The notes below the pieces were generated by a model. It was not told the origin of the DNA. It saw only the letters and a list, made by a program, of their open reading frames with translations, and searched no databases. The position numbers were made by a program, and so were the translations under genes. From the NCBI GenBank assembly GCA_003116975.1, contig BGKB01000071.1:1-64000 (forward strand): a stretch of 64,000 bases of DNA, written 5' to 3'. This document shows, one piece after another, positions 1 through 10,348 of the stretch (its first letter is position 1; each line of letters opens with the position of its first letter). The DNA comes from Aurantiochytrium sp. KH105. Lineage: Eukaryota > Sar > Bigyra > Thraustochytrida > Thraustochytriidae.

Positions 1-296
1 GTCCCTCACCCGCCGCTCCCTGTCATCCATTCCCTCCTCTCCCTCCTCTCGTGGTGCCCCCTTTTTCCTCCTGCTTGGCTGGGCGCGGATTGGGTGGTCT
101 CGTGGGTGGCGGCGCTTGGCCGGCCTGCCTCGAGCGCGCAGAGCCCGAGCCCGAGCGCGAGAGCAGCGCGCCAGCGGAGAGGTCGGCGGAGAGGCGAGCG
201 GGAGCGGCCGGAGCGTGCTGCGTCGCGAGGCGTCGCGAGGCTTCGCGGCGCGTGGCGTGGAGCGGAGTGGAGTGCAGCGGCGCGGAGTCGAGCAAG
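1..296 (+). promoter_or_regulatory. 5' region and leader of dyskerin gene
   Basis: The reading frame of the dyskerin gene stays open upstream to position 51, but this stretch encodes only low-complexity Arg/Ala/Glu sequence with no resemblance to dyskerin. I therefore treat it as promoter and leader. Short direct repeats of gtcgcgaggc lie just upstream of the ATG at 297. No TATA-like element is evident. Confidence 0.4.
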
Positions 297-1796
297 ATGG
301 GCAAGAAGTCGAAGCGCGCCTCGCTGGAGGGCGGCGAGGCCGGCGGCGTGGGCGAGAAGCAGCTGCAGGGCGACTTCAGCATCGAGCCGTCGAAGGAGGT
401 GCCGACGCTGGACACGAGCGACTGGCCGCTGCTGCTCAAGAACTTTGACAAGCTCAACATCCGCACGGCGCACTACACGCCGATCCCGAATGGGCACAAC
501 CCGCTCAAGAGGCCTATCCAGGACTATGTCAAGTCCGGCTTCATCAACCTAGACAAGGCTTCGAACCCGAGCTCGCACGAGGTGGTCGCCTGGGTGCGCC
601 GCATCCTGCGCGTAGAGAAGACGGGCCACAGCGGCACCCTGGATCCCAAGGTGACTGGCTGCCTCATCGTCTGCATCGACCGCGCGACGCGCTTGGTCAA
701 GTCGCAGCAGTCTGCCGGTAAGGAGTACGTGGCCGTGGTGCGCCTGCACAGCGCGATCGAGTCGGAGCAGAAACTGGCGCAGGCCATCGAGACCCTCACG
801 GGCGCCCTCTTCCAGCGCCCCCCTCTCATCAGTGCTGTGAAGCGCCAGCTGCGCATCCGTACCATCTACAAGTCCAAGCTGCTCGAGTTCGACAAGGAGC
901 GCAACCTTGGCGTCTTTTGGGTGAGCTGCGCCGCTGGCACCTACATTCGTACGCTGTGCGTGCACCTGGGTCTCATCACGGGCGTGGGCGCGCACATGGC
1001 CGAGCTGCGTCGCGTGCGCTCCGGTGCCGTCTCCGAGGATGACGGCATGGTCACCCTGCACGACGTCCTCGACGCGCAGTGGCAGTACGACAACACCAAG
1101 GATGAGACGTACCTGCGACGCGTGGTGCGCCCGCTCGAGTCGCTGCTCACGGGCATGAAGCGCATCGTCGTCAAGGACAGCGCCATCAACGCCATTTGCT
1201 ACGGCGCCAAACTTATGATCCCGGGTCTTCTCCGCTTTGCGGATGACATTGGTAACGGCGAGGAGGTCGTCTTGATGACCACCAAGGGTGAGGCAATCGC
1301 CATCGGTATTGCCGAGATGACCACTGCGGTCATGGCGACTGTCGACCACGGCGTTGTTGCCAAGATTAAGCGTGTCATCATGGAGCGTGACCTCTACCCG
1401 CGCCGCTGGGGCCTTGGCCCTGTCGCGACCAAGAAGAAGGCCATGGTCAAGGAGGGTCTCCTTGACAAGCACGGACGCCCCAACGAGAAGACGCCCACCG
1501 ATTGGGCCCGCAAGGACGTTGCCGTCCCTGCCGCCGCTGCGGCTGCCGTGGCTGCCACCGCGACCGCCACGGCCGAGGCGATGGAGACGACGAATGGCGC
1601 CGAGCCGGAGACGCCTTCGAAGAAGGATAAGAAGGCCAAGAAGGAAAAGAAGGCCAAGAAGGACAAGAAGCGCAAGGCTGAGTCTAGCGACGCCGAGTCT
1701 GACGCTGGCGAGACCCCGAGCAAGTCCGCCAAGAAGGAGAAGAAGGACAAGAAGAAGAAGAAGAAGAAGGTTGAGGAGGACGCTGATTCCGAGTAA
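297..1796 (+). CDS. CBF5: Dyskerin / H/ACA snoRNP pseudouridine synthase
   Basis: 499-residue homologue of Cbf5/dyskerin, the catalytic subunit of H/ACA ribonucleoproteins that convert specific uridines of rRNA and snRNA to pseudouridine in the nucleolus. An N-terminal DKCLD-type segment (about residues 40-90) is followed by the TruB catalytic domain. The signature [13 protein letters not shown] places the catalytic aspartate at residue 116. A C-terminal PUA domain follows (about 290-370, containing the segment [16 protein letters not shown]). The tail, from about residue 430, is a Lys-rich KKDKKxKK array, the usual nucleolar targeting tail of eukaryotic dyskerins. ATG 297 (MGKKSKRAS) was chosen because the family starts with a short basic tip and the upstream in-frame extension is low complexity. 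The gene has no intron. Identification is secure. Confidence 0.96.
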   Translation: MGKKSKRASLEGGEAGGVGEKQLQGDFSIEPSKEVPTLDTSDWPLLLKNFDKLNIRTAHYTPIPNGHNPLKRPIQDYVKSGFINLDKASNPSSHEVVAWVRRILRVEKTGHSGTLDPKVTGCLIVCIDRATRLVKSQQSAGKEYVAVVRLHSAIESEQKLAQAIETLTGALFQRPPLISAVKRQLRIRTIYKSKLLEFDKERNLGVFWVSCAAGTYIRTLCVHLGLITGVGAHMAELRRVRSGAVSEDDGMVTLHDVLDAQWQYDNTKDETYLRRVVRPLESLLTGMKRIVVKDSAINAICYGAKLMIPGLLRFADDIGNGEEVVLMTTKGEAIAIGIAEMTTAVMATVDHGVVAKIKRVIMERDLYPRRWGLGPVATKKKAMVKEGLLDKHGRPNEKTPTDWARKDVAVPAAAAAAVAATATATAEAMETTNGAEPETPSKKDKKAKKEKKAKKDKKRKAESSDAESDAGETPSKSAKKEKKDKKKKKKKVEEDADSE

Positions 1797-2394
1797 GCGG
1801 ACGGTCGAGTTTCTTACTCTTTAGACCGCGCTATCTCTTCCCCCAACCCTTTACCTCCCCTATTTTTTTTTCTCCTTTTTTTCCTTTTCCTGCGCGCGCG
1901 AAAAAGGTCAATGTGGTAGCGTACATTGCCGCCCTTCAACTTTATCGCGCAGGTGCGGGTGCAGGCAGGCAGGCATAGGCATTTCACTCGCCCCACAGCA
2001 GATTATACCTCAACCTGTACGCGACGAACCAACCCCGTGGACCCTTTGGAACCACTTCACCATCTTGCCGCCTAGGTGCAGTGGCATGGTGTGTGGTGAT
2101 ACGAGCTCCAAGTACTACTACTACAGCAACGAGCCGAGCAAGCAAGTTAGCGAGCATAGGCAAGCAAAAGAACAGCACAAGAACAAAACTTTCGTTTTTA
2201 TCAATGAGCCTGGAAAATGAAGAGAGGGAAAGAGAGGCCCAGGTGGTGGTGGAGGTGGTAATGACAATGATGATGTTGGCAATGATGGAGGAGTTGTCAC
2301 TGATGAGATGAAATGGGAAGGAGGATTACGGAGGATAGGAAAATGTAAGGAAGAGGAGATGCTGGCCGAGCCAGGTAAGCGGAAGCCAGGCGTT
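1797..2394. other. Convergent intergenic region
   Basis: This lies between the 3' ends of the dyskerin gene (+) and the Rab gene (-). It has T-rich tracts at about 1860-1890, likely within the dyskerin 3' UTR, and a purine-rich stretch at 2215-2345. Short ORFs here are low complexity and none resembles a known protein. I see no RNA gene. Confidence 0.5.
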
Positions 2395-3015
2395 TTAGCA
2401 TCCACACTGATCCGCATTCCGGTCGTCGACTGCATGCACGCGGAGCGTGTTTGGAATGTAGAGCTCCTCCTGGTTGTCTTGCTTGAGCGCAGCTTCGGCA
2501 ATGGCGTAGAAAGCCTGGTCGACATTGATGGCGTCCTTTGCCGACGTTTCAAAGTAGGGGATCTCATGTTCAACGTCCTGCGTACACCAGCGGCGAGCAT
2601 TCTCTTCCGGGACGCGGCGCTCGTCGGCCTTGTCAACCATATTGCCAAGAACAGCAAAGGGAAACCGTTCTGGGTCGCGGGGCGCGCTCTGCAAAAGGAA
2701 CTCGTCGCGCCAATTCTGCAGAGAGTCAAAGGTCTTGGGTTTAGTAATGTCGTAGACGAGCATGCAGGCATCCGCGCCGCGATAAAATGCCACGCCCAGC
2801 GACTGGAAGCGCTCTTGTCCGGCGGTGTCCCAAATCTGTAGGGTGACGAGTTTGTCGTCGATGACAACCTCCTTGGTGGTGAAGTCCGCGCCAATCGTCG
2901 TCTTGTACTGCTTGCTAAAACGCTGATTCACATACTGGTTCATGAGCGATGTCTTGCCAACACCGCTGTCCCCAAGGATGATCACCTTGAGGAGAACTTT
3001 CTTGCGGTGCGCCAT
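2395..3015 (-). CDS. RAB7: Rab7-like small GTPase with altered G4 box
   Basis: 206-residue Rab-family GTPase closest in motif pattern to Rab7/Ypt7, which directs late endosome to lysosome/vacuole traffic and fusion. Visible motifs: P-loop GDSGVGKTS (residues 15-23), effector region [14 protein letters not shown] (37-50), [13 protein letters not shown] (62-74), G5 box ETSAK (156-160), and a C-terminal CGC double-prenylation motif. The Rab7-type segment [14 protein letters not shown] is present. The guanine-specificity box, normally NKxD, reads N125-M126-V127-D128; the codon at 2638-2640 is ATG on the minus strand. Loss of this lysine is unusual and could weaken nucleotide affinity or be tolerated. 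Length and all other motifs are normal, so this is not an obvious pseudogene. Subfamily assignment is from motif reading only. Confidence 0.93.
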   Translation of the reverse strand: MAHRKKVLLKVIILGDSGVGKTSLMNQYVNQRFSKQYKTTIGADFTTKEVVIDDKLVTLQIWDTAGQERFQSLGVAFYRGADACMLVYDITKPKTFDSLQNWRDEFLLQSAPRDPERFPFAVLGNMVDKADERRVPEENARRWCTQDVEHEIPYFETSAKDAINVDQAFYAIAEAALKQDNQEELYIPNTLRVHAVDDRNADQCGC

Positions 3016-3822
3016 GTTGGCTTGATCAACAACAACAACGAGACGAAGTGGAAGAAGATCGAGGTGAACAAGAGGAGGAGGAGAAGGAAGAGACGAAGAG
3101 CGTTGCTGTTGCTCGCACGCTGTCGCTCGGTCGGTCGGTCGGTCGGTCGACCTGGCCCTTTGGGCTGTCTAGCTACCTAGTGCGCGAAGTTGGCGCGCTC
3201 ACAGCCTGTGGCGAGGACGAAGCTGCCGGTGCGGTGCAGGCGACGCAAGCTGGCACGTTGCGCGGCGCTGCGTCAGGCGACCGGGGCGGGCTTCGGCGGT
3301 CGAGGATGTACCGGCCGGACGCGATCTCCTTCTTCCCTTCGTCAGCCTCGCGACGGGCGCCGCACGAGGGGGGCGGCGCGCGGCGTGGCGCGGCGGCTGA
3401 GCGGGGCGGCGCGAGGGCGCGGCGGCGGTGGCGAGCGTGTCAAGCCGGGACTGTGTGAGCGCGGTGCAGCAAGGCGCTCTGCAGAATCGCGATCTGGCTG
3501 ATCTTTCTTTTCTCCCCGCGCTTTTCTCTTTTTATGCAAAGAGACCTAATGACCTGGATATAAGGCCTAAAAACTCGCGACTAAAGACCGAGTCGGCGGA
3601 GTGAATCATCCGAGTCGGCGGAGTGAATCATCATCCAAGTCGCTCGAATCACCGTCCAGGGGACAGGGTCAGAGACCGTTTGGGCCAGCATAGAACAGAA
3701 ATAGAAATCGAGTCAGAAAGAAAGCAGATGTTCATCGTGACTAATACAATTGACATTATTGAGCTTCTCGTCCGGAAAATGGAATCTTAGATGCTTGAGC
3801 TTGGCTGGGGCTTGCTTGCTTG
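3016..3822 (-). promoter_or_regulatory. Upstream region of Rab gene / downstream of Dis3L2 gene
   Basis: Holds a purine-rich leader next to the Rab start, a tcgg tetramer run at about 3122-3150, a GC-rich core at 3230-3480, a taaggcctaa palindrome at 3561-3570 and a perfect 22-bp tandem duplication at 3589-3632. ORFs here are low complexity and I do not support any. Confidence 0.4.
3589..3632. repeat. 22-bp tandem duplication
   Basis: Two exact adjacent copies (3589-3610 and 3611-3632) of a unit beginning cgagtcggcggagtgaatca. It lies between the Rab and Dis3L2 genes. Function unknown; it could be a duplicated regulatory site. Confidence 0.85.
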
Positions 3823-6800
3823 CTATTGATAATGAGGGTGATGATGGTGCACAACCTCTGCAGATGACATGCCGACGAAGCGAGTGACAAAGTCGATGCG
3901 CGCTGATGCCTTAATCGTAGGCTCGAGCAAGACGGTGACGGTGGAGAGCAACTCGAGAGAAATGTCCTCGGGCGCGGCTTCCGCGGGGGCACCATACGGC
4001 GACAAGCGCAAGTCCAACTTGATAACGTCGGCTGTGGGTTTTGCTTCCTCCTTTCCTCTACCCCGACGCTGCGCCTTGTGCTCGCCATCCTCGTCCTTGC
4101 TGTTGGCACGTCCGCGTCTGCCACGCCCCCGTCGACCACCTCGGCCACCTCGTCCGCTGGCCTTTTCTCCATCCTCGCCAGCATGACCACCATGCCGGGC
4201 ACCACCACGACCGCGACTCCGCCCTCGGCCACGGCCTCTGTCGGCACTAGCTGCATCCCGGGCACTGGCTTCGGCCTCATTGGCGAGATCAGCAGCGCTC
4301 TTCTTGTACGTGGCAGTAATCTTACTTGCACCCCAGTCTTTGTCGGCGTGAACTCTGCAGTCAACGCCAAAGTCAGTGAGAAGCAAAGTAAAGGACATGG
4401 GTCCAAGCTCTTGCACCACGGCAAGGGTCCGAATGGGATTGTTGCTGTTGAAACGCTGTTTGATAAAAACGCAAAAGAAGAGACGATCGGAGGCATCCTG
4501 CGCCTTCTTGCTCGCTTCCTTCTTCTCGTTGCAGTGCTCCGCAATAAGCTGGCAAGCTTCCTCCGTGTCGGGATACTCTTTGATGGCATCATTGAGGACA
4601 GCAGTGAGCTGACGATGCACGACAACGTCTGCATAGCGACGGATGGGCGATGTAAAGTGCGTGTAGTAGGGAATGTTGAGTGCCCAGTGCCGCCATTCCT
4701 TTTGCTCGAGCGAGCCGGCAGTGGCATAGAGCGCACTTCGCATGGGCTTGCGCAAGAGACTGTTGACGATCTCAACAAGTTCCTCTGACTCGTTGGTCTT
4801 GAGTCGTTGAAGTGTTTCGTGGAGCCCAGCCGCGCTCGCAAGGGCGGTGGGTTCGAAGGAAATTCCTTCTTGCTCGAGTGTCGCGACGAGCGCGGCCATG
4901 CCCCGCGGCTCCGGGGGAGGGTGGTGGCGGATAAAGGCAAGCTTTTGGGCATCGAGAATGAGACGCTGCGCAACGAGGTAGTTGGCCATGAGCATGTACT
5001 CTTCGATGGTGCGGTTGGAATCATGCAGAGGGTAAGCTCGCACGCCGGTGGGATTGCCGTGGTCATCGCGGGTAAAGGACATTTTCACGGCCTGAAGCGC
5101 AAGAGCACCACCTTTGCTTCGGTCAAAGCGCTTCTTGCGGCGCGCCATAGCGATACGCCCAAGATTGCAGACGTCCTCGATGACTTGAGCTTTGGTAATG
5201 GGCGCCTCGGGGGCGCGGCGATCTGGCCAGCATGTGGGATCGTCTGGATTGCCCGTGTCGACACTGTCTGGAGTCACGGTCCCGTCCATCATGCGCTGCG
5301 CCAGACCATAGTCGAGCCGTGCGCAGGAGCGAATCACTGTCCGACCAAACCAAGGGGGCGGCGCGCCCGGAAGCATGTCGCCATCCTCGGTCATGCGCCA
5401 CATGCACGAGTAGGCGAGGCGATCAACTCCCTCGTTGAGAGAGCAAAGCTCCTCGGAGAGAAGTGCGGGCAACATGGGAATTACCTTGTTGACGAGGTAG
5501 ACGGTGGTGGCCCTGCGTTGAGCCTCGGCGTCAAGAGGGGTGTCGCGATCTACAAAGTAAGAGACATCAGCAATGTGGACACCGATCTCGAAGTGTGCGG
5601 GGAGCGGGCCATTGAGGCCACGAACCTTGCCTGCAGGCACAGGTACACAGCTGAGGGCATCGTCGAGGTCTTTTGCGGTGGCTGGATCAATGGTGCAGAT
5701 GCGGTGGGACTTGCGGAGATCGCGCCTGCGATCAATTTCGTCTTGAGGAATTTGAAAGCCGCCGGCCTCGGGAATCTGGTCGCGAAGGACATCGAGAGCA
5801 GCCTCTGGGAACTCTCCATGATCACAGTTGTGCTCAATGAGCAAGGCCTCGGTCTCGGGTCCGATTTCTCCAGCTTCGCCGACCAGGCGAATAAGACGCC
5901 CCGTCGGGAATCGATGCGATTGTTCCCAGCTTGCTATCGTGGCTTGGAATAGGCGTTGGTGAGGTGGCGCGAAGGACGTTGGGTCCTGGACGAACTCGTA
6001 TGGGACCTCGCCGCGGGGAATGAGAAAGAAGGGCACGCGAGCATCGAGCGGGCGGAACTCTACGAACGCTTCGTCGGAAGCAAGAGGCACGCCGGGCTTT
6101 ATTTCGGCCGGTCGAGTGCGGTCGTAGCCATACTGAGGAACAAGAACACCGATGTGTACTTGTGCTTCGGACCGCTCTTCATTCACACCAGAAGCTTCGT
6201 TAGCGGCAATGACACCGACCACTCTGCCACAAGGCTGTCGCGATCCGGCATTAATCTTCTGGGTACGGGCCTCTGCAGCACTTTCGTGCTCGGCATTTTC
6301 GGTTTGCTTTGTTGGCGGCGTTGTTGAAGAAGCAGAAGAAGATGCAGAGGCGCTAGATTGCTTTGCAGCGGTCGAGTGAGCGGGTACAAGTGGTTGCCAC
6401 AGCCCTTCGTCGTCGGTCCCGGTAAGATCAATTTTGGCAAAGGCGTCCATGACTTGGGAAAGGTGCTCGGAGGGGTCGTTGCGATCGTTCCACTTGATCT
6501 CTGGATCGAGCTCTACTGCAACAACATCTCCGTGTAGCGCTCGGTTGCGGGCGTGTTCGCCGTCGAGGTAAATGTCCCACTTTAGTGTTGGACAGGCGAC
6601 AAAGGCCTCGCGACGATTCTTGGCGTTGATGCGGAGCGTGCCAACAAAAATCTTGCCAGACTCGATGCCTTTGTCGATGGCTTCACGTTCGTACCATGGG
6701 TCGTAGTACATTTTCACAGGGCGTTTTCCACGTTGCTTTTGCTGTTTGCGATCTTTCGTCGTGTTGTTTTGCTTCTTGCCTTGGTGCTGTTCGATGTCAT

Positions 6801-7134
6801 CCTCAGCAGAAGCTTGGTGCTGCGGCGAGGGTGGCTCGGCAGCCTCTCGTTCTCCGCGTTCGTTGCCGCGAGCTCCCCCTCGTCTGCCTCCCCGGCCGCC
6901 GCCCCTGTGACGGTGGCGATGGCGTTGACGGCGAGGCTCTCCCTCGTCCTTTTCTTGCTGCTGGTGCTGCTGGTGCTCCTGCTTTTGTTGTTGGCCGTGA
7001 GGAGGGCGCGAGACTGCGTGACCTTCTTGGCGCTGCGCGCCTTTGCCTCCGCGCGAAGGCATGTTTCTCAAAGATTTTGCTTTGCCAAAGCTTTCGATTT
7101 TGCCTCCATCTTCTACAAGCGTCCCTGCAGTCAT
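3823..7134 (-). CDS. DIS3L2: Dis3L2-type RNase II/R 3'-5' exoribonuclease
   Basis: 1103-residue RNB-family exoribonuclease. After a low-complexity Gln/His/Arg/Gly-rich N-terminus (about 25-135) come cold-shock-like domains, including the segment KIFVGTLRINAKNRREAFV. The RNB catalytic domain has the acidic cluster CTIDPATAKDLDDA, with aspartates at about 483, 489, 491 and 492 all present, followed by HIADVSYFVDRD and TSPIRRYADVVVHRQL. No N-terminal PIN domain or CR3 cysteines are seen, which argues for Dis3L2 (cytoplasmic, exosome-independent, prefers uridylated RNA) over Dis3/Rrp44. Intact catalytic residues exclude the inactive SSD1-type relatives. The C-terminal S1-like part is split by an RGG-rich insertion of about 80-100 residues. 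ATG 7134 (MTAGTLVED) was preferred because the 17 upstream codons are encoded by a gatagata microsatellite. Confidence 0.9.
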   Translation of the reverse strand: MTAGTLVEDGGKIESFGKAKSLRNMPSRGGKGAQRQEGHAVSRPPHGQQQKQEHQQHQQQEKDEGEPRRQRHRHRHRGGGRGGRRGGARGNERGEREAAEPPSPQHQASAEDDIEQHQGKKQNNTTKDRKQQKQRGKRPVKMYYDPWYEREAIDKGIESGKIFVGTLRINAKNRREAFVACPTLKWDIYLDGEHARNRALHGDVVAVELDPEIKWNDRNDPSEHLSQVMDAFAKIDLTGTDDEGLWQPLVPAHSTAAKQSSASASSSASSTTPPTKQTENAEHESAAEARTQKINAGSRQPCGRVVGVIAANEASGVNEERSEAQVHIGVLVPQYGYDRTRPAEIKPGVPLASDEAFVEFRPLDARVPFFLIPRGEVPYEFVQDPTSFAPPHQRLFQATIASWEQSHRFPTGRLIRLVGEAGEIGPETEALLIEHNCDHGEFPEAALDVLRDQIPEAGGFQIPQDEIDRRRDLRKSHRICTIDPATAKDLDDALSCVPVPAGKVRGLNGPLPAHFEIGVHIADVSYFVDRDTPLDAEAQRRATTVYLVNKVIPMLPALLSEELCSLNEGVDRLAYSCMWRMTEDGDMLPGAPPPWFGRTVIRSCARLDYGLAQRMMDGTVTPDSVDTGNPDDPTCWPDRRAPEAPITKAQVIEDVCNLGRIAMARRKKRFDRSKGGALALQAVKMSFTRDDHGNPTGVRAYPLHDSNRTIEEYMLMANYLVAQRLILDAQKLAFIRHHPPPEPRGMAALVATLEQEGISFEPTALASAAGLHETLQRLKTNESEELVEIVNSLLRKPMRSALYATAGSLEQKEWRHWALNIPYYTHFTSPIRRYADVVVHRQLTAVLNDAIKEYPDTEEACQLIAEHCNEKKEASKKAQDASDRLFFCVFIKQRFNSNNPIRTLAVVQELGPMSFTLLLTDFGVDCRVHADKDWGASKITATYKKSAADLANEAEASARDAASADRGRGRGRSRGRGGARHGGHAGEDGEKASGRGGRGGRRGRGRRGRANSKDEDGEHKAQRRGRGKEEAKPTADVIKLDLRLSPYGAPAEAAPEDISLELLSTVTVLLEPTIKASARIDFVTRFVGMSSAEVVHHHHPHYQ

Positions 7135-7986
7135 GATAGATAGATAGATAGAGAGATAGCCGTCCCGCGGACAAAGTATTTGCAAAGCCAGGTGCCCAAG
7201 CCGATCGTCAAAGCTTGCTCCAAGTCCAAGCCGCTGCTCAAGGCTAGAACAGGACAGCTAAGCTCGGTTGCGCTTGCAGGTTGCAAATTTGCTGCTGGCT
7301 GTCTGTCTTTGTGGGCCGAAAAATTATTGGTCGGTGAGGGAGAGTTGGCGGCTCGGAGGTGATGAAACAGACGTTCCAGGTTTGATCCCGGATCCGGCAT
7401 GGATCAAGAAAGGCCGTCGCTGCCGCCGGCCGGTCACCGTGACGGCTGCGCAAGGACCTGCAGTAGCTGCAGCTGGCAGCAGCCTGAGACAACAAGTGCA
7501 AGTGCAAAAACAAAAAAGGGCAATAGGACTAACAGTAAAACACGCCGTTATAGCAACTCGATTGTTGAAGACGAAGAAGAAGAAAGAAGAAGAGCAAACT
7601 GGAATTTGTTCCTCGCCCGCCATGAGACTGCAAACAATCACAATTTCAATCTAGCAGGATCATTGTGATTGATATGAAAATTTTATTCGGCGGTTGACTT
7701 TGACGACGGTCCCCCAATCCAACCAACAAGGATCTGTCCAATCTCTCGCCGCGAACCCTACAAAGAAGACCAATCTAGAGTCAAACTTGCAAATCTAGGG
7801 GGCCATGTTCATGGAGTCAGCCAGTGCCAACGTCCAAGTACGAGCTTGTGCTGATTATGAAGAGGAGAAGAAACGAAGAAATGAGCAAGAAACGTTGGTG
7901 GAAACACAAATGAAGATTGACTTTTTTGGAAAACGTCGTGTAGTTTGGTTCGACAGAAAACGGAATGACGCCTACCCAAGACACGT
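7135..7986. other. Intergenic region between Dis3L2 and SLC6 genes
   Basis: Contains a gata/gaga microsatellite at 7136-7160 directly upstream of the Dis3L2 ATG, which is probably in its 5' leader. The rest is unremarkable sequence that should include the Dis3L2 promoter and the 3' UTR of the downstream transporter gene. A 61-codon plus-strand ORF at 7805-7990 has no recognisable feature and I do not call it. Confidence 0.4.
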
Positions 7987-9870
7987 TTAGATGGCCTTGG
8001 GGTCGCTGTAGAGGTGCGGGAAGATAAGGCCCACAACGAAGATAAGAACCATGATGAGGAAGTAGATGGTGCCGATGGCCTGGTAGCCAGGGCCGAGGCC
8101 GCTGTAGGGCGTGGCGGACAGCGACTCGACGTTGAGGCCCATGAGGAAGAAGAGGACCGGGTTGATAATGTACTTGACGTTGACAGCCCAGATGAAGGGG
8201 AAGCGCCAGTTGTCCGGTGCACCCTCGCAGAAGCCCTCGTTGAGCTCAATGCGAAGCTTGTCAACGCCCTGCATGGTGACAGCGTACAGGGCCTCCTTGA
8301 CGCCACCAGCCTGGCCAGCAGCCATGGCGACCGGGATGATAAAGGAAAGGACGACGAGGACAATGCCAATGATGAGGGGCACGCCAAGGTACATCATCTG
8401 GTCGAGGCCCTCAACGTAGGGGAGACCGAGAGAGAGCGCCGTGAAGAGGACAACACCGAGCCAGAAGAGGATGTCGTGGAGCATGACGGGGAGGCTGCCA
8501 GCGACCTGGGCGCTCTCGGACTTGCCGACGCACCAGGCGAAGACGAAGGCCTCGAGCCAGCCAATAACGGCGAGACCGAAGGAGGAAATGTAGCGATCGA
8601 CAACGTCGAGAATGTTGAGGCCAATGTCAGCGGTGTAGATGAAGGTGCAGGACATGCAAAGGAAGCAGAAGACCGAAACCATCTGGACACGCGAGTAGGT
8701 GTGGAAGACGTAGGTCTCCTTGTAGTTGTGGATGACGGACTCGACGAGCGAAAAGGCCGAGTCGACACCAAGCATGTAGACGGTGATAAAGAAGATGACG
8801 CAGAGAACGTTGCCGCCAGCGCCACCAACGAGTGAGAGGCCGGCGGGGTAGGCGACGAAGGCAAGCATGGGGCCCGAAAGAAGACCCTGGCCCTGGAGAT
8901 CAGCAATCGAGATACCAGACTGCTTGGACATGTAGCCGGCAATGGAGAAGACAGCGAAGCCAGCCATGAAGGAGAAGAGAGAGTTGCAGATGGCAACAAT
9001 GAAGGCATCCTGCACAATGTTCTGGTTCTTGGGGTTCATGGAGGCAAAGGCGCTCATGACACCGGTGGCGAGACTGAGGGAGAAGAAGATCTGCGAGAAG
9101 GCATCAACCCACATCTGGCCTTCGCTGAGGAGGCTCATGTCCCACTCACCAATGTAAGCCTTGATGCCGATCTCAGCGCCGTCGCGGGTGGCACCAACGA
9201 CGAGGAGGATGAAGAGGGTGCCGACGGGGAGGAGCACGGTAACCCAGACAGCCTTGCTGATGAAGTTCTGGCCCTTGACGAGGATGAGGTAAATAGAGAT
9301 CCACATGACGTAGGCGCCAGCGAAGACGTACGAGGACATGATCGTGGTCTGGGTGGTGTCATCGGGGAACTGGAGAAGCTCCATGTACGCGGCGACGGGC
9401 TTGGAGACAGTCTCGGAGCCCGAGACGCCCTCGATGGACCAGGGCATCTCCTTGAAGAAAGACTGGACAAGCATGGCATTGCTCCATCCCAGAACGACGC
9501 AGTAGTAGCCGACAATGCTAAAGGCAATGAAGCCGGCGGCAAGACCGATGCCGGCAAAGTGCTTGCCAAGGCGGCCAAATGCCTGGGTAGCGGCGCGGCG
9601 GAAGACCTGGCCGAGGGCGAACTCGATCTGAAGAAGGGGGATGCCGACGACGAAGAGGGCGATAAAGTAGGGGATGAAGAAGGCGCCACCACCCCAGCGG
9701 AAGGCGAGGTAGGGGAAGCGCCAGAAGTTGCCGAGGCCGATGGCGGAGCCAATACTGGCGAGGATGAACGACCAGCGGCTGCTCCACTTGCCGTGATGCG
9801 ACTCGGCCTCAGCCTCCTGGTAGCCCTTCTCAGGGTCCACCTTGTTGCCGGGCGCCTCGATGACGGACAT
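7987..9870 (-). CDS. SLC6-type Na+/Cl- dependent amino acid transporter (copy 1)
   Basis: 627-residue member of the neurotransmitter:sodium symporter (SLC6/NSS) family, with the LeuT-fold twelve-helix layout expected at the plasma membrane. TM1 carries SAIGLGNFWRFPY with the unwound Na+/substrate site; TM3 carries GYYCVVLGWS. The position that is Asp98 in monoamine transporters is Gly45 here, as in carriers of substrates that bring their own carboxylate, so an amino acid is the likely substrate (inference). TM7 has a serine in NSLFSF at the place of LeuT Glu290, which predicts chloride dependence. ATG 9870 (MSVIEAPGNKVDPEKG) is supported by the paralogue at 22847-24754, which begins almost identically; the upstream in-frame extension is not conserved. 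Substrate is unknown. Confidence 0.93.
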   Translation of the reverse strand: MSVIEAPGNKVDPEKGYQEAEAESHHGKWSSRWSFILASIGSAIGLGNFWRFPYLAFRWGGGAFFIPYFIALFVVGIPLLQIEFALGQVFRRAATQAFGRLGKHFAGIGLAAGFIAFSIVGYYCVVLGWSNAMLVQSFFKEMPWSIEGVSGSETVSKPVAAYMELLQFPDDTTQTTIMSSYVFAGAYVMWISIYLILVKGQNFISKAVWVTVLLPVGTLFILLVVGATRDGAEIGIKAYIGEWDMSLLSEGQMWVDAFSQIFFSLSLATGVMSAFASMNPKNQNIVQDAFIVAICNSLFSFMAGFAVFSIAGYMSKQSGISIADLQGQGLLSGPMLAFVAYPAGLSLVGGAGGNVLCVIFFITVYMLGVDSAFSLVESVIHNYKETYVFHTYSRVQMVSVFCFLCMSCTFIYTADIGLNILDVVDRYISSFGLAVIGWLEAFVFAWCVGKSESAQVAGSLPVMLHDILFWLGVVLFTALSLGLPYVEGLDQMMYLGVPLIIGIVLVVLSFIIPVAMAAGQAGGVKEALYAVTMQGVDKLRIELNEGFCEGAPDNWRFPFIWAVNVKYIINPVLFFLMGLNVESLSATPYSGLGPGYQAIGTIYFLIMVLIFVVGLIFPHLYSDPKAI

Positions 9871-10323
9871 CGTGGCGCTGCTTGAGTTTTCTGCTTTCCA
9901 CTTGAGCTTGCGCTTGGGCTTGAGCTTGGTTTGATTGGATTCGGGTTTTGGTTTTGCTCCCGAGGTTGCGGGTTTGCTTGCAGCCCAGGCCTGGCCTGGC
10001 CTCGGCCCAGTCCATTTGCCTGCTCGCCTGCCTGCTCGCCCTGCTCGCCTGCCTGCTCGCCGCGTGCCGGCCAGGAATGAATGAATCAATAGTAGGAAGC
10101 ACGCGCAGCCAGGAAGGGAAGTGAGGCGGCGTGCGAGGCGGGCTCGGCGCGCGCAAGAGGCACGCGGAGCCGCCGCCCCAGTGGCGACCGGGAGGGACCG
10201 GAGGGGGACCCGGGGGGACGCCGGCCGCCGGTCTCCAGAGCGTACGCCGGCTTCTTCCGGGAAGGGAGGAGGAAGAAAAGGAAAAAGGGAAAAACGGAGA
10301 AAGGGGAAAAGGGGAGAGAGAGC

Positions 10324-10348
10324 AAAGGGAAAGGAAAGGAAAGGAAAG
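10324..10348. repeat. (AAAGG)n microsatellite
   Basis: About five copies of a purine pentamer within a longer purine-rich tract (10255-10350) upstream of the first SLC6 gene. Confidence 0.8.

Noticed and set aside
4807-5952. 381-codon plus-strand ORF inside the Dis3L2 gene
   Set aside because: Shadow of the conserved RNB coding sequence on the opposite strand.
7370-7410. ggtttgatcccggatccgg as a tRNA B-box
   Set aside because: No matching A-box, acceptor stem or anticodon arm could be placed around it.
8014-8835. 273-codon plus-strand ORF antisense to SLC6 copy 1, and the 721-codon ORF antisense to SLC6 copy 2 (22697-24862)
   Set aside because: Both are Asp/Glu/Gly/Val-rich mirror frames of real transporter genes with strong codon bias; the protein sequences show no independent features.
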